Part shown: positions 16,519 to 25,609 of the stretch, one piece after another
How the letters are laid out: every line of letters begins with the position of its first letter
How positions within the stretch are numbered: position 1 is the first letter of the stretch
From: Clostridia bacterium
GTDB taxonomy: Bacteria > Bacillota > Clostridia > Christensenellales > Borkfalkiaceae
Reading direction: 5' to 3'
Length of the DNA stretch: 64,000 nt
Assembly (NCBI GenBank): GCA_017465145.1
Contig: JAFTWU010000001.1
Location: 1 to 64,000, forward strand
Program-made: the position numbers and the translations under genes
Notes under the pieces: generated by a model
What the model was told of the DNA's origin: nothing
Databases searched by the model: none
What the model saw: the letters and a program-made list of their open reading frames with translations, nothing else

Positions 16519-17640
16519 CTATTCTTTTCCCATTACCCTTTTTATTAATTGATGAGCTGAAGGGTATATATATTTTTCTTCTAGTTTTTCTTCGCCGTTA
16601 ATTAAAATGACTGTTGCATTTTGGTCATAAGAAGTCCATTCCGGCCAAAAACCGTGCATACCTGAACCATCTGGATTGGGCTTTTTAAGGCTCTTGCCAA
16701 ACCAATTGTTAGCAAAAACGTTTCCTTCCTTGAGTATATAAATTAAATCGCCAAATTTTCTATCCGTAACTTTGTAAAATGCGCGGTCATCTTCGGTTAG
16801 TAAGTGCCCTTCTTCTCTTGTTAGCAAATATTCTTTAATAGGCTCTATTAATTTTTTGTCCTCAATAAAGAAACACATTATAGCAGAATCTGAATATGCA
16901 ATATACGTCTTTTTAGTTTGCTTACCAAAATGTTTTCCTAATTGCAAGTCAATCTTTTTGTTAACGGTACTCATACCGTGGTCGGAAACGATTAAAATAG
17001 ATTCTTTTGGGTTTATCGTTAAATATTTATCAAGCAACGTTTTAAGTTCCGCCATATAGGGCTTTAATCTTGCGCTATATTTTTCACCGCGCCTACATAG
17101 ATGCCCTAATGCATCGGCAAAACTTAAAACCAAGAAAATATTTTTATTACCATCTTCAATAGAAGCATTTAATTTAGAGACTGTTTCGTCAAATGAAAGA
17201 TGTCCTTCATCTTGAGAAATAACGGTATAACCGTCAAAAATAGGTTCTTGCCCATAAATTTTTTTATTCCAAAAAAGATATTTACTCTTTTCAGTAAACT
17301 CATTGCGAAACCTATAAGGGATGTTTGCGAAGGTGTTTTTTCTATAAATTTTTCGGTCAAGAACTTTTTTTGAAATGACAGATAACTTGTCAAAGCATTC
17401 TAGCGGTCTAAGAATGGTTGACAAAAATCTAACAGACTTTTTTGGTTCTTTTTCCTTTACCCAATCAACAAATACCCCACGGTCGTCAGGATATTTATTG
17501 CAGTAAAGTTGCCAATGAAGACTTGAACTATAAGCAATATTTGGTAACATTTCTGAAATTTGAATATTATCAAACCAATTTGAATAGTTTAACTTCATTT
17601 CGTTATAAGGTAATGCGTCGATAAAAATACTTAACGGCAT
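16519..17640 (-). CDS. Alkaline-phosphatase-superfamily phosphodiesterase/transferase
   Basis: 373 residues. The N-terminal IDALPY supplies the metal-binding D8. Three serines at 38-40 in NIAYSSSLHW sit where the nucleophile of nucleotide pyrophosphatases is found, before a YPDDRGV segment resembling their P-x-x-H-G. FADALGH and SDHGM (around 175 and 220) and GSGMHGF near the C-terminus provide the remaining metal ligands. No signal peptide is visible, so it should be cytoplasmic, unlike secreted LTA-synthase relatives. In this operon it could cleave or transfer a phospho-substituent on a sugar or lipid intermediate. The substrate is unknown. Confidence 0.65.
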   Translation of the reverse strand: MPLSIFIDALPYNEMKLNYSNWFDNIQISEMLPNIAYSSSLHWQLYCNKYPDDRGVFVDWVKEKEPKKSVRFLSTILRPLECFDKLSVISKKVLDRKIYRKNTFANIPYRFRNEFTEKSKYLFWNKKIYGQEPIFDGYTVISQDEGHLSFDETVSKLNASIEDGNKNIFLVLSFADALGHLCRRGEKYSARLKPYMAELKTLLDKYLTINPKESILIVSDHGMSTVNKKIDLQLGKHFGKQTKKTYIAYSDSAIMCFFIEDKKLIEPIKEYLLTREEGHLLTEDDRAFYKVTDRKFGDLIYILKEGNVFANNWFGKSLKKPNPDGSGMHGFWPEWTSYDQNATVILINGEEKLEEKYIYPSAHQLIKRVMGKE

Positions 17641-17651
17641 AATCCCCCCTT

Positions 17652-18836
17652 TTATACAAGTGATAAGAATAAAACTAAAATAAGCAATGCCGCCGCCGCC
17701 AAGAAACTAAAGGGTTTTGCATCTTTATTTTGGTCGGTACATAATGAATAGTTTATAATTTGAACGGGTAACAAGAATAAATAGTGTCTAAATACGCCTA
17801 TTGATAAAATGATTACCGCTGAATAGAAAATAAATGTCGACCACCAGAAAAACCTGTTGCGCTTTTTGAAAAAGATGTAAATAAAGTTACCTGTAGCAAT
17901 AGGATATATAGACACGTTAAGGTTTGTTATTATGGTAAGCCATAAACTACTTCTACCCATTTTTAAAAGGTTGAGTGTAATTGGTTGCAACGTTGCGAAA
18001 AAGTAGGTAAACGGCAATTTGTAAATATCTGTTATACCGTTTATTTGCACATATCTAATGCCATTACCAAGCCCTGTATCACCACCATAATCTTCAACTT
18101 TTATAAAGAAAGCTTCGTATATTCTATTACCAAAAATGATTATAAACGCAATAAATACAAGAATAGTTACAGCAAGGGACCAATATTTTTTGGATTTTGC
18201 AAAACCGATTGCAATATATACACCAAATAAAATAAGTAAAAATTCAGTTACTGCCCCGCGTGAAAAATAAACGCCAATAAGCAACAACGCACACCATATA
18301 AATTGAATTATTTTTACTTTTTTATGGTTTTGCACCATTAAAAATACGTAAAATGCATACAAAACGCCGTACATAATGAATATATCTTTAATTGGGAAGC
18401 AGCACGTAAACAACGTTAATGGCAAATAGGCAAATATTCTTGCCGCCTTAAGAGCCGGCTTACTTTTTCCCGAAATTAATAGCGTTATGTTATATATTAA
18501 TTTAATGCATGCCGTCGATAAAATTATATTAAGGAATCTACCTGCATATATCGACCTAAAAGCGTATGCCAAAAGGCACGTTACTAAAGGCCAAAACGGT
18601 TGCATATACGCATCTATTACAGCCGCAAGCGCCTTACCATCGAATAAACTAGATGCATTTCTTATATATGTAATAGCATGCGATTCGTATTTAATATCGT
18701 CAGAAATAAAGTACGGTTCAATGCCTACTTTTGGCAAGAGCAATATTGTAATTAACAATAATAGCCTTAAAGCGAACCCAATATAAAGGGTTCGTTTTAA
18801 TCGAATCGATTCTTTATTGTCTATACATACGTTCAT
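17652..18836 (-). CDS. Multi-pass membrane protein, probable polysaccharide polymerase or GT-C glycosyltransferase
   Basis: 394 residues with about ten hydrophobic segments. After the first helix comes FISDDIKYES (around 43-52), an acidic pair in the first outer loop like that of GT-C (family 39-like) enzymes using lipid-phosphate sugars. A larger soluble-looking loop (VEDYGGDTGLGNG) lies around residue 250. Wzy polymerases are poorly conserved and share this topology, so it is the best polymerase candidate here. It lies between a glycosyltransferase and the phosphatase-fold gene with gaps of 6 and 11 bases. Confidence 0.65.
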   Translation of the reverse strand: MNVCIDNKESIRLKRTLYIGFALRLLLLITILLLPKVGIEPYFISDDIKYESHAITYIRNASSLFDGKALAAVIDAYMQPFWPLVTCLLAYAFRSIYAGRFLNIILSTACIKLIYNITLLISGKSKPALKAARIFAYLPLTLFTCCFPIKDIFIMYGVLYAFYVFLMVQNHKKVKIIQFIWCALLLIGVYFSRGAVTEFLLILFGVYIAIGFAKSKKYWSLAVTILVFIAFIIIFGNRIYEAFFIKVEDYGGDTGLGNGIRYVQINGITDIYKLPFTYFFATLQPITLNLLKMGRSSLWLTIITNLNVSIYPIATGNFIYIFFKKRNRFFWWSTFIFYSAVIILSIGVFRHYLFLLPVQIINYSLCTDQNKDAKPFSFLAAAALLILVLFLSLV

Positions 18837-18842
18837 GTTTTA

Positions 18843-19955
18843 TTAGCCTCTTTTTACCTTTTGTACGGCTTGCTCGTAATATTTGCGTAATTTTCCAGCC
18901 TCTATATTTAGATCATAGCCGTTTTCAATAATATCTTTATAACATTCAGCACGATTTGTTACAGTGAGCGCACAAGCATGTTTTGCCCACGTTTCATCAT
19001 CTTTTTCTAAACCAATAAAATTAACACAAGGACCAACTTTAACTAAATTTGTAACTGCGGTAGACGACAATGCCGGTAACCCGTTGCATTGAGTTTCTAT
19101 TAACGTAAATGGTAATCCTTCGTATACACTGGGGAAAACAAAAACGTCAAACGCGTTAAGTAGTAAATGCACGTCGTCACGAACACCTAAAAGGGTAATT
19201 TTATCTTGAAGTCCTAAATCGTTTATCTTATTTTCAATATCGTGTTGCAACTCTCCACGACCAACCATAAACAAGTGTGAGTCAGGGTTGATTTTTTCTA
19301 TTTCTTTATAGATATCAAGCAAACGAAGTTGGTTTTTTTGAGCACATAGTCTTCCTACGTGTCCTATGGCAAAAGTATTTTCCTTTAGTCCAAGTTCTTT
19401 TCTAGCATTTTCCCTTATATCGTTATCAAATCTATACTTGTCACTTTGTATCGCGTTATTAATAATGGTAACTTTATTTCTCTTATAAGCGCGTTTACCC
19501 CACACCCATTTTGCCGCGGCAATGCCACAAGCGAATAAATGTGTGGCTTGCATTTTAGTTAAGATAGCAAACATAAAACGTAAAATTCTTTGTTTAAAAT
19601 TTTCCGGTTCGTTAGCAATATGCGCGTGAACGATTCTAACCTTAATCCCGCACCTCTTTGCACAGGTTAACGCTAGAAAACCTTTGTAGCCTAAATGGAC
19701 GTGAACAGCATCGTATTTGTTTTCAGTCATTATTTTTTTAAGGGTTTGATAATTTTTTCTTACATTACCAGTTTGACGCGGTACGCGATAAATAGTCGAA
19801 CCTAAGTTTTTAATATCCTTTTCTAAAATGCCAACTTTTTTATTATCAACTATGGCAAAATCAAAACGTATGTCGCTTAACCTACTGCAATAGTTAAGTA
19901 GATATCTATCGATACCACCACCATCTAAGTCAACACACACTTGCAGTATTTTCAT
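18843..19955 (-). CDS. Glycosyltransferase family 4, second
   Basis: 370 residues with a GT-B fold. It shows the N-terminal DLDGGGIDRYLLNY loop, the HVHLGYKGF segment, GHVGRLCAQKNQ (donor domain start) and the EX7E pair in YEGLPFTLIETQ near residue 285. The closest general resemblance is to the EpsF/CapM-like enzymes of exopolysaccharide clusters. Its start codon overlaps the stop of the next upstream glycosyltransferase by one base. Sugar specificity is unknown. Confidence 0.83.
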   Translation of the reverse strand: MKILQVCVDLDGGGIDRYLLNYCSRLSDIRFDFAIVDNKKVGILEKDIKNLGSTIYRVPRQTGNVRKNYQTLKKIMTENKYDAVHVHLGYKGFLALTCAKRCGIKVRIVHAHIANEPENFKQRILRFMFAILTKMQATHLFACGIAAAKWVWGKRAYKRNKVTIINNAIQSDKYRFDNDIRENARKELGLKENTFAIGHVGRLCAQKNQLRLLDIYKEIEKINPDSHLFMVGRGELQHDIENKINDLGLQDKITLLGVRDDVHLLLNAFDVFVFPSVYEGLPFTLIETQCNGLPALSSTAVTNLVKVGPCVNFIGLEKDDETWAKHACALTVTNRAECYKDIIENGYDLNIEAGKLRKYYEQAVQKVKRG

Positions 19956-21163
19956 TACTTTTCCCCCGCTTTGAAACTTTCTTCATAAAGGTTTACGTAA
20001 ATCATATATTGTTGAGTCTTCTCATATTTTTTTGCAGTTTCTACTGGGCTTAAATATTTTGCTGAGATAACTTGCGTTAAAACTTCAACAACGTTATCAA
20101 CGTTCAAGTCACTGATAACGACACCACCATTTTCATCAATTACTTCTGGTACAGCGGTATAGTTACTAACTACCGCGGATGTTCCACAAGCCATTGCCTC
20201 TACCGTTGTTAGCCCCATTGTTTCTTGCCTACTAGGATTAAAATACACGTCTGCAGTAGTATATATTTCAGCAAGTTGAGAAACGGAGTTCGTTCTTTCG
20301 ATAATTAAAATTTGTTCTGGAACGTTCTTTGCTTGTTCTTTGGTTAAACCAACAATCACAACCTTATAGTCGTCACCTAATTTTTTAGATAGTTCTATAA
20401 AATCGCTTAGTCCCTTTCTTTGTCCCCAAGCGGAAGCAACGCCAAGGATAATCTTTTTATCGGTTAGGCCGTATTCTTCTCTAAAGTTGCTTTCGGTGGG
20501 CTTGAATACCGTTAAGTCAACGCCGTTACGAATAGTCTTTACGGGATATTTACCTAGGAAAGATTTTTCAACTAAATCTTTAAGCCAATCAGAAGGCGTT
20601 ACGATAGTCATATTTTTTACAGACGTAAACAAGCGCTTTTTATCTTTATAGTTCTTTTTAGAACGGTCTATAATTAAACTGCTTGGATATGATTTTTTAA
20701 GCGGACATTTTTTACAGCCCGTTTGCCAGAGATTACAATTTTTAGTCGTAAAATAGGAGCAATGCCCAGTGAAAGCCCAGCAATCGTGCAAGGTCCACAC
20801 AACCGGAATATTCGCTTTTTCTAAGAACTTAAATAAGAGTTTAACGTTCAAATAGTAGCCGTGTAGGTTGTGCAAGTGAATAACGTCAGGGTTATATTGC
20901 TTTATCCATTTAATAAACTTTTTCGTAGAAACTATGCTGTTAAAACCTGCATTGTCAAAAAGTCTAGTAAAGAAAGCATCCATTTTAACACTTAATTTTG
21001 TACTAATTTTCACAGCATATTTTTTATATTTTTCAGGAACGACTTCTCTGCCGTAAGCAATTTTACAATCGTGCCCTTCTTTTTCTAAAACTTCGGCAAT
21101 ATCCGTACATATTCTACCCGTACTACGAATACCGCAAACTGTGTTAATTAAAAGAACCTTCAT
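19955..21163 (-). CDS. Glycosyltransferase family 4, third
   Basis: I choose the start MKVLLINTV at 21163 rather than an ATG 57 bases earlier, because AAGGGGGC lies 5 bases before it and the family begins with this strand. That gives 402 residues. HLHNLHGYYLN, WTLHDCWAFTGHCSYF and a cysteine-rich CNLWQTGCKKCP loop are characteristic of WcaC/AmsK-like GT4 enzymes. GVASAWGQRKGL opens the donor domain, and RQETMGLTTVEAMACG has the EX7E pair. Sugar specificity is unknown. Confidence 0.83.
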   Translation of the reverse strand: MKVLLINTVCGIRSTGRICTDIAEVLEKEGHDCKIAYGREVVPEKYKKYAVKISTKLSVKMDAFFTRLFDNAGFNSIVSTKKFIKWIKQYNPDVIHLHNLHGYYLNVKLLFKFLEKANIPVVWTLHDCWAFTGHCSYFTTKNCNLWQTGCKKCPLKKSYPSSLIIDRSKKNYKDKKRLFTSVKNMTIVTPSDWLKDLVEKSFLGKYPVKTIRNGVDLTVFKPTESNFREEYGLTDKKIILGVASAWGQRKGLSDFIELSKKLGDDYKVVIVGLTKEQAKNVPEQILIIERTNSVSQLAEIYTTADVYFNPSRQETMGLTTVEAMACGTSAVVSNYTAVPEVIDENGGVVISDLNVDNVVEVLTQVISAKYLSPVETAKKYEKTQQYMIYVNLYEESFKAGEK

Positions 21164-21216
21164 TATGCCCCCTTTTTGATGACTGTTTGAAATATGATTT
21201 GAAAAAAATTTACCGA

Positions 21217-22422
21217 TCAAAAGTGTTTTAGTATAATATCACAAGCCTTTTCAGACGTGAAATTTGCAAGAAAATAATCTTTCATTTTTTCTTTCATTAA
21301 TGCAGTATCATCCGTGCAAGCTTGTTTTACTAGTTTAGAAAAATCTTTAGCATCTCTACTTTCGCACCACCAGCCAAAACCACCGTCTACTATCGTCTTG
21401 CCAACGTCGGTATTTACGTCTGTACAAGCAAGAACGGGAACGCCTGCCATCATATAAGATAATAATCTTGACGGATAGTTAGGTATTGTAAATCGCTTAT
21501 CAAGGAAAATCATACCAACGTCGCACGCGGCAACCATACGGTCGTAATCTTCTTTGGGAAGTCGTTGCATAAGTTTGAAGTTAGACTGCTTTTCGGTCTC
21601 TTCAAACTCTTTTAACTTTGTATATTCCGTGCCGTCACCAACGACCAAGAAAAATGCTTCATTATTATCTTTTTGTGTTTTGATACACTCAATTAAGAAA
21701 GGAATACCTTGCGGTTTACCTAAATTGCCACCGTAAATAAAAATCTTTTTATCTAGCGGTAAGCCGTATTTTTCACGCAAAACGTTTGCTTCTGCCTTAT
21801 CTAGAGAAAGGTCTGTAAAGTAACGAGAGTTAGGACAAACTTCTACCCTATCGGCACTAACTTCTTGGTTGTTTTTTAAAACGTATTCGCAATTTGCGGG
21901 GCTCATACAACCGATATAATCGGATAAAGCATATAACTTTTTTTCTTTATTGCGGAAGTATTTATAAATTATGCCCTTTAATCCACCCTTACTTAAAACA
22001 CCAATATCAATAGCGTTTTGCGGGAAAATATCTTTTAGCAAAAGGTAGCTTTTAGCTCCATCTCGCTTTTTAATAAACTTAACGACGTTACAAAAAGTGA
22101 TAGGCGGTGTTGAATATATTACTAAATCAAATTTTACATTAGACAAATACCTTTTTATGCCTTTTATAAACAATGATTCGATTGTCAAAGTAGAAATGCC
22201 CTTTTCAATCATACCGCATTTAGTAATGTTACCTATCTTAATGCTTAACCAATTAACACCCTCTTCTTGCTTAAATACAGTTTCCTGTCCGCTACGCTTC
22301 TCGTTGGCACTTATAAGATAAACTTCATGACCACGTTTGGTTAATTCAAGCAATATACTTGTATAAATGCCCGAAGAAGATATGTTTTCAATTTTGCCTA
22401 TTGTTAAAAATGCAATTTTCAT
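21217..22422 (-). CDS. Glycosyltransferase family 4, fourth (WcaI/WbuB-like)
   Basis: Start taken at ATG 22422 (MKIAFLTIG), with GGAG seven bases upstream. An earlier TTG would place the ribosome site inside the gene. It has 401 residues. The KIENISSSGIYTSILLELTKRGHEV beginning belongs to the WcaI/WbuB group, which often adds L-FucNAc or a similar sugar; LKDIFPQNAIDIG is a hallmark of that group. The donor domain starts at IFIYGGNLGKPQG. If the assignment holds, this enzyme is the most likely user of the UDP-L-FucNAc made by CapE/F/G, but that is inference. Confidence 0.8.
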   Translation of the reverse strand: MKIAFLTIGKIENISSSGIYTSILLELTKRGHEVYLISANEKRSGQETVFKQEEGVNWLSIKIGNITKCGMIEKGISTLTIESLFIKGIKRYLSNVKFDLVIYSTPPITFCNVVKFIKKRDGAKSYLLLKDIFPQNAIDIGVLSKGGLKGIIYKYFRNKEKKLYALSDYIGCMSPANCEYVLKNNQEVSADRVEVCPNSRYFTDLSLDKAEANVLREKYGLPLDKKIFIYGGNLGKPQGIPFLIECIKTQKDNNEAFFLVVGDGTEYTKLKEFEETEKQSNFKLMQRLPKEDYDRMVAACDVGMIFLDKRFTIPNYPSRLLSYMMAGVPVLACTDVNTDVGKTIVDGGFGWWCESRDAKDFSKLVKQACTDDTALMKEKMKDYFLANFTSEKACDIILKHF

Positions 22423-22458
22423 AAAAATCTCCAATTAGGAACAGTTTATTGAATAAAA

Positions 22459-23421
22459 CTAAATTTTTCTTACACTAACCTCATTATATTTCATCATATA
22501 AACATTTTCCTCATAAGCACCGATATTTTTTTTATTTACAATGCCTTTCATGTTGTTTAGAATCAATTTCATATGGTCTACACCACACTCGTATGCGTGG
22601 GGATATCCACCGCCAAAGCGGGGATTAACCTCAGATATATAATAATTGCCATCAATATCAAAAATATCAATATCAATTTGACCTCTATATCCACTATCAG
22701 ATGCAAACTTTTCTATTAGAGCAAACAATTTTTCATCCTTAAAACTTACTGCTTTATCCGTTTCACCAGCTCTCATAAGAATTTTCTTTTTTGTAAAGAT
22801 CGACACCACTTCACCAGAAATCATATCGATATAAACGTCTGCACCAATTTCTTGACCGTTTAAAAACTGTTGAATCATTAAATCGGATGAGTGATTAAAT
22901 AACAATTCCAAAGTGTCTTTATCGTATACTTTAGAAATTGCAATGCTTGCACTACCACGAACGGGTTTAACAAATACAGGAAAATCAACCGTTCCATTTG
23001 CTAAATCAGTATAAAAGTCAGACAAGGTAACGTAACTTTTTGCACAATTATAACCATTTGTAACAAGCCATTTGTACATTTCTTGCTTATCTAAACTGCG
23101 TTCACAAAGTTCATAGGGCGAACCTATAACCATGACACCAAGTTTAGCAAAGTCTTCCTTATGCTTTGCTAAAAGTGAAAGTTCCGGGTCAATTAACGAT
23201 AATACTGCAGAAATTTTTTCTTTTTTACAAATATCAAGAATTACGTCTATATATCCTAAGTCGGTCATGCGTGGAACTTGATAAAATTTATCCGCTTCGT
23301 AAACGGCGGGCGCAATATTACTCATGTCCGTTACTATTACTTTGCCCTCTCTAGCAAAAGTTTTTTTGAAATATTGAATAACCTTGTTACGCGTCCCAAC
23401 ACTTAAAATTAAAACGTTCAT
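22459..23421 (-). CDS. ATP-grasp ligase of the polysaccharide operon
   Basis: 320 residues. The N-terminal pre-ATP-grasp domain begins MNVLILSVGTRNKV. The ATP-grasp core has FVKPVRGSASI, QQFLNGQEIGADVYI and the metal-binding SEVNPRFGGGYPHAYE near 270-286. Such CarB-like enzymes form an amide or thioester through an acyl phosphate. It overlaps by one base the PLP enzyme encoded just upstream, which suggests the two make and attach one amino-acid-like group to a sugar of the repeat unit. The acceptor is unknown. The family is well supported, the reaction is not. Confidence 0.8.
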   Translation of the reverse strand: MNVLILSVGTRNKVIQYFKKTFAREGKVIVTDMSNIAPAVYEADKFYQVPRMTDLGYIDVILDICKKEKISAVLSLIDPELSLLAKHKEDFAKLGVMVIGSPYELCERSLDKQEMYKWLVTNGYNCAKSYVTLSDFYTDLANGTVDFPVFVKPVRGSASIAISKVYDKDTLELLFNHSSDLMIQQFLNGQEIGADVYIDMISGEVVSIFTKKKILMRAGETDKAVSFKDEKLFALIEKFASDSGYRGQIDIDIFDIDGNYYISEVNPRFGGGYPHAYECGVDHMKLILNNMKGIVNKKNIGAYEENVYMMKYNEVSVRKI

Positions 23422-24350
23422 TATTTACCCCCTAAATCATCAAAAAATAGTGGTGTTCCGCCGGTATGAATAAACAAAATGTTTTTACCAACAATTTTAT
23501 TTTTTTTGAGATAATCCATCATGCCATAAAACGCTTTGCCTGTATATGTATGGTCCAACGGCATACCCTCTTTTATCAGTACTTCTTTTATAAGCGCGTT
23601 TACGTCGTCGTTCGTTCTACCATATCCACCACAAATATAATCATCGACAAACAAAACACTATTTCCTATATCTGTCACTTCTAAAATTACATTTTTTTCC
23701 ATCAAATAATCATTTACACTCTCAACAACAACTTGTCTACCACGGGGGTTGCTTCTTGCAATACTTATACCTACAATAGTAGAATCAGCGTTCTTGCTAA
23801 GCAACTTACCGCATACTAGTCCAGCTTGCGTTGTACCCGTACCTGAGGCGTGAAAAATATAATCAAAATTTATACCAATTGTTTTTTGCTGTTCAAGTAT
23901 TTCATTAAAACATTGCACGTAAGCCTCTGTCCCTATGTTGCCATGACCACCGCCGGCAATAAAATAAGGCGTTTTGCCTTGTTCTTTTAATAGCATCATA
24001 AGGTTATCTATAGTTTTCGCAACATCTTTTACGGGACAAGTGATTATCTCTGCGTTAAAAAAGTGCATAAGCTTACTGTTAAATGTTTCTTTAGCGTTTT
24101 CTTCAGGCGAAATAAGATAACACGCCAATCCTTTGCTTGCGCAAAGATTTGCAACTATACGGCAATGGTTGGAACTACTGCTACCGTAGGTTACTACACA
24201 ATCGGCATTTTTATTTTGGATGTCAGCAAAAAACAACTTGGCTTTTCTAGCCTTATTCCCACCAAAGGATGTGGGAATAAAGTCTTCACGCTTCACATAA
24301 AAGTTGTTATTATCCGATATTTTATTAAGCTTGTGTATTTGTGTAAACAT
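23421..24350 (-). CDS. PLP-dependent enzyme of the ACC deaminase / D-cysteine desulfhydrase family
   Basis: 309 residues, fold type II. The hallmark KREDFIPTSFGGNKARK (20-36) contains the PLP lysine. TYGSSSSNHCRI follows as the substrate loop, and SGTGTTQAG forms the phosphate cup. Family members deaminate ACC, desulfhydrate D-cysteine or act on related D-amino acids. The gene sits inside a polysaccharide operon, directly before an ATP-grasp ligase, so a role in making or racemising an amino acid for sugar decoration is more likely than sulfur metabolism. This is inference from context. Confidence 0.78.
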   Translation of the reverse strand: MFTQIHKLNKISDNNNFYVKREDFIPTSFGGNKARKAKLFFADIQNKNADCVVTYGSSSSNHCRIVANLCASKGLACYLISPEENAKETFNSKLMHFFNAEIITCPVKDVAKTIDNLMMLLKEQGKTPYFIAGGGHGNIGTEAYVQCFNEILEQQKTIGINFDYIFHASGTGTTQAGLVCGKLLSKNADSTIVGISIARSNPRGRQVVVESVNDYLMEKNVILEVTDIGNSVLFVDDYICGGYGRTNDDVNALIKEVLIKEGMPLDHTYTGKAFYGMMDYLKKNKIVGKNILFIHTGGTPLFFDDLGGK

Positions 24351-24353
24351 ACA

Positions 24354-24863
24354 TTACTCTTTTATAAAATCTTTTCTAAGTATTCCCATCGCAAAACGAT
24401 TTACGTGACGACCGTTATAAATTAAATCATCCATCAATAATCCTTCTCTCTTAAACCCTATTTTTTCAAATAAACATTGAGCGTTTACGTTGACATCTTC
24501 AGTGTATAAATATACTTTGTTTAAGAGTAAAGTGTTAAATGCATAATCTAAAAGTTTTATGCTTGCTTTTTTTGCTATCCCTTTACCCAAATAAGCTTGT
24601 TCACCAATACAAACATAATATTCTGCTTTTTTATTTTTGCTATCTATAGACAATAAGCCAATTAATCCAACAGAAATATTGTCGACATTTATCACAGCAT
24701 CGAACCTTGTTGTGCTTTCTTTGTTTTTTTTAAACCATACCTTAGTTTTCTCTTCTTCAAGCGGAAGGTCGTAATGCAAATATCTATTTACGTTCGGATC
24801 GTTAATCCAGCGTACTTTTTTTGGAATATCAATCTCCTCAAATTTTCTTAAACTTACTTCCAT
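24354..24863 (-). CDS. GNAT-family N-acetyltransferase
   Basis: 169 residues with a GNAT fold. It contains WINDPNVNRYL near 19-29 and the acetyl-CoA loop region GEQAYLGKGIAKKA (about 88-101), then the FEKIGFKREG segment. It resembles PseH and RimJ-like enzymes. It is encoded between the PglC-like sugar transferase and the PLP enzyme, with a one-base gap to the former. It is a good candidate to acetylate the amine installed by the PglE-like aminotransferase, taking the place of the left-handed-helix acetyltransferase PglD. Confidence 0.75.
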   Translation of the reverse strand: MEVSLRKFEEIDIPKKVRWINDPNVNRYLHYDLPLEEEKTKVWFKKNKESTTRFDAVINVDNISVGLIGLLSIDSKNKKAEYYVCIGEQAYLGKGIAKKASIKLLDYAFNTLLLNKVYLYTEDVNVNAQCLFEKIGFKREGLLMDDLIYNGRHVNRFAMGILRKDFIKE

Positions 24864-24864
24864 A

Positions 24865-25596
24865 CTAATCCTGTTTCTTTGACCTTTCTTCGTTAAGTTT
24901 GCCCACTTTATGTTCAGCTCCTACCAATATGTCGCTTTTCTTTATGACCTTTAATACCGTTTGTAGTATGATCTTAATATCAGCAAAAAGGGATATGTTG
25001 TTAACGTACTTAATATCAAAACTAAACTTTTCTTCCCAACTTATAGCGTTTCTACCGTTAACTTGTGCAAGACCTGTCAAGCCAGGACGAACATTGTGAC
25101 GGTGTCGTTCTTCTTCAGTATAGTAAGGCAAGTAACTGACTAACAACGGTCTAGGACCAACGATTGACATATCGCCGATGAATATATTAAATAATTCTGG
25201 AAGCTCGTCCAATGAAGTAGAACGCAACATTCTGCCATATTTATTTAAGCGCACATCGTCAGGCAAAAGCTTACCATCCTTATCTTTTGCATTAGACATA
25301 GTGCGAAATTTTATAAGCGTGAAAATTTTTTCATTACCATCTTTACCTATTTTACCAGGGCGTTTTTGAGTAAAAAAGGGATTTCCCTTCATTTTTATTG
25401 CACCAACAATAATCAAACACAAAAGCAATGGTGACAAAACTATAATTGCAATTCCACTTAGTAGAACATCATAAACTCGCTTAAAAATCGGGCGATATAA
25501 TAGTGCGGAAATTAGAACGGTTAACGTTATTGAAACAATACAAATTAAAAATATTCCCCACCAACTAGAAACTAATGTCAATAAAAACTCTTTCAT
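24865..25596 (-). CDS. Initiating sugar-1-phosphate transferase (PglC-like)
   Basis: 243 residues. One hydrophobic N-terminal helix pair is followed by the bacterial sugar transferase domain: KRVYDVLLSGIAI (re-entrant helix), FFTQKRPGKIG, FTLIKFRTM, STSLDELPELFNI with the catalytic Asp-Glu pair, and VGPRPLL then RPGLTGLAQVNGRN. These enzymes move a sugar-1-phosphate to undecaprenyl phosphate and begin repeat-unit assembly. An extra N-terminal helix (about 12-32) distinguishes it from minimal PglC. With a PglE-like aminotransferase immediately upstream, the first sugar is probably a 4-(acet)amido-4,6-dideoxy-hexose of the bacillosamine type. Confidence 0.88.
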   Translation of the reverse strand: MKEFLLTLVSSWWGIFLICIVSITLTVLISALLYRPIFKRVYDVLLSGIAIIVLSPLLLCLIIVGAIKMKGNPFFTQKRPGKIGKDGNEKIFTLIKFRTMSNAKDKDGKLLPDDVRLNKYGRMLRSTSLDELPELFNIFIGDMSIVGPRPLLVSYLPYYTEEERHRHNVRPGLTGLAQVNGRNAISWEEKFSFDIKYVNNISLFADIKIILQTVLKVIKKSDILVGAEHKVGKLNEERSKKQD

Positions 25597-25609
25597 ACAA
25601 TTTCACCTA

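Noticed and set aside
24063..24425. Plus-strand frame of 120 codons
   Set aside because: It overlaps the well-supported PLP enzyme and GNAT genes on the other strand and resembles no protein.
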